A DNA stretch of 5,874 nucleotides from Candidatus Zipacnadia bacterium (GTDB taxonomy: Bacteria > Armatimonadota > UBA5377 > JALGUK01), in contig JALGUK010000238.1 of NCBI GenBank assembly GCA_029820875.1, positions 1 to 5,874 of the forward strand, written 5' to 3'. The notes under the pieces were generated by a model. That model was not told the DNA's origin. It was given only the letters and a program-made list of their open reading frames with translations, and ran no database searches. Shown here one piece after another: positions 5,796 to 5,874 of this stretch. The first letter of the stretch is position 1. Every line of letters starts with the position of its first letter. The position numbers were made by a program, and so were the translations under genes.

Positions 5796-5874
5796 GGCGG
5801 TCCCGCGCCTGCGTCAGGAGATAGGGCTTGATAAGTACCCCTACATCGGGCAGCATCTCGTGGGATTGGTCGGG
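5692..5874 (+). pseudogene. Displaced continuation of the second GT4-type glycosyltransferase (runs off the window)
   Basis: From AAG at 5692 to the last base, one frame stays open and reads KWRMAWTFSQLDWPVPTNVM, then VIPHGARPDRRWG and a stretch ending in GQHLVGLVG. The V-I-P-H-G segment is the GT4 inter-domain motif equivalent to IHHGIPD in the upstream glycosyltransferase, and LVGLVG is the start of the C-terminal Rossmann domain (equivalent to LTFGLLSPGKG). This frame differs from that of the gene's start at 5283, and a TAG at 5689-5691 lies directly upstream in this frame. From my memory of the family, about 10-12 residues (a strand ending in a Lys-Cys/Ser...Gln-Lys-Trp pattern) are missing between the two parts. 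The rest of the gene lies beyond the window. Confidence 0.75.

Overview
The window is GC-rich DNA with all recognisable genes on the + strand. Three of the four start codons that can be judged are TTG or GTG, each behind a strong purine-rich ribosome-binding site. This fits a GC-rich bacterium, perhaps an uncultured or environmental lineage. The sequence alone does not allow a phylum assignment.

Layout. Positions 1-338 hold the 3' end of a gene whose product ends in a cupin domain. It is most likely the ligand-sensing half of an HTH (XRE-type) transcriptional regulator whose start lies before the window. A 152-nt gap follows. Then comes a tightly packed operon-like cassette with 11-16 nt between genes: (1) an intact 766-residue protein fusing a GT4-type glycosyltransferase to a helical glycosidase-like domain (491-2791); (2) a mannose-1-phosphate guanylyltransferase reading frame broken near 3630 (2803-3887); (3) an intact phosphomannomutase of the ManB/CpsG type (3904-5271); (4) a second GT4-type glycosyltransferase, broken near 5690 and running off the window end (5283-5874).

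How they work together. Phosphomannomutase turns mannose-6-phosphate into mannose-1-phosphate. The guanylyltransferase turns that into GDP-mannose. The two related GT4 enzymes are the likely consumers, building a mannose-containing glycan or oligosaccharide. The fused helical domain on the first one may trim, process or bind the product. Acceptor and product are not known from this window.

Most notable point. Two of the four cassette genes carry a frame change combined with a missing conserved segment: roughly 14 residues in the guanylyltransferase and roughly 10-12 residues in the second glycosyltransferase. Homologous sequence resumes in another frame right after each gap. These look like short deletions (gene decay) or assembly errors, not simple recoding, because the missing residues are absent from all frames. 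The phosphomannomutase and the large fusion protein show no such damage. I found no RNA genes, CRISPR arrays, insertion sequences or convincing terminators.
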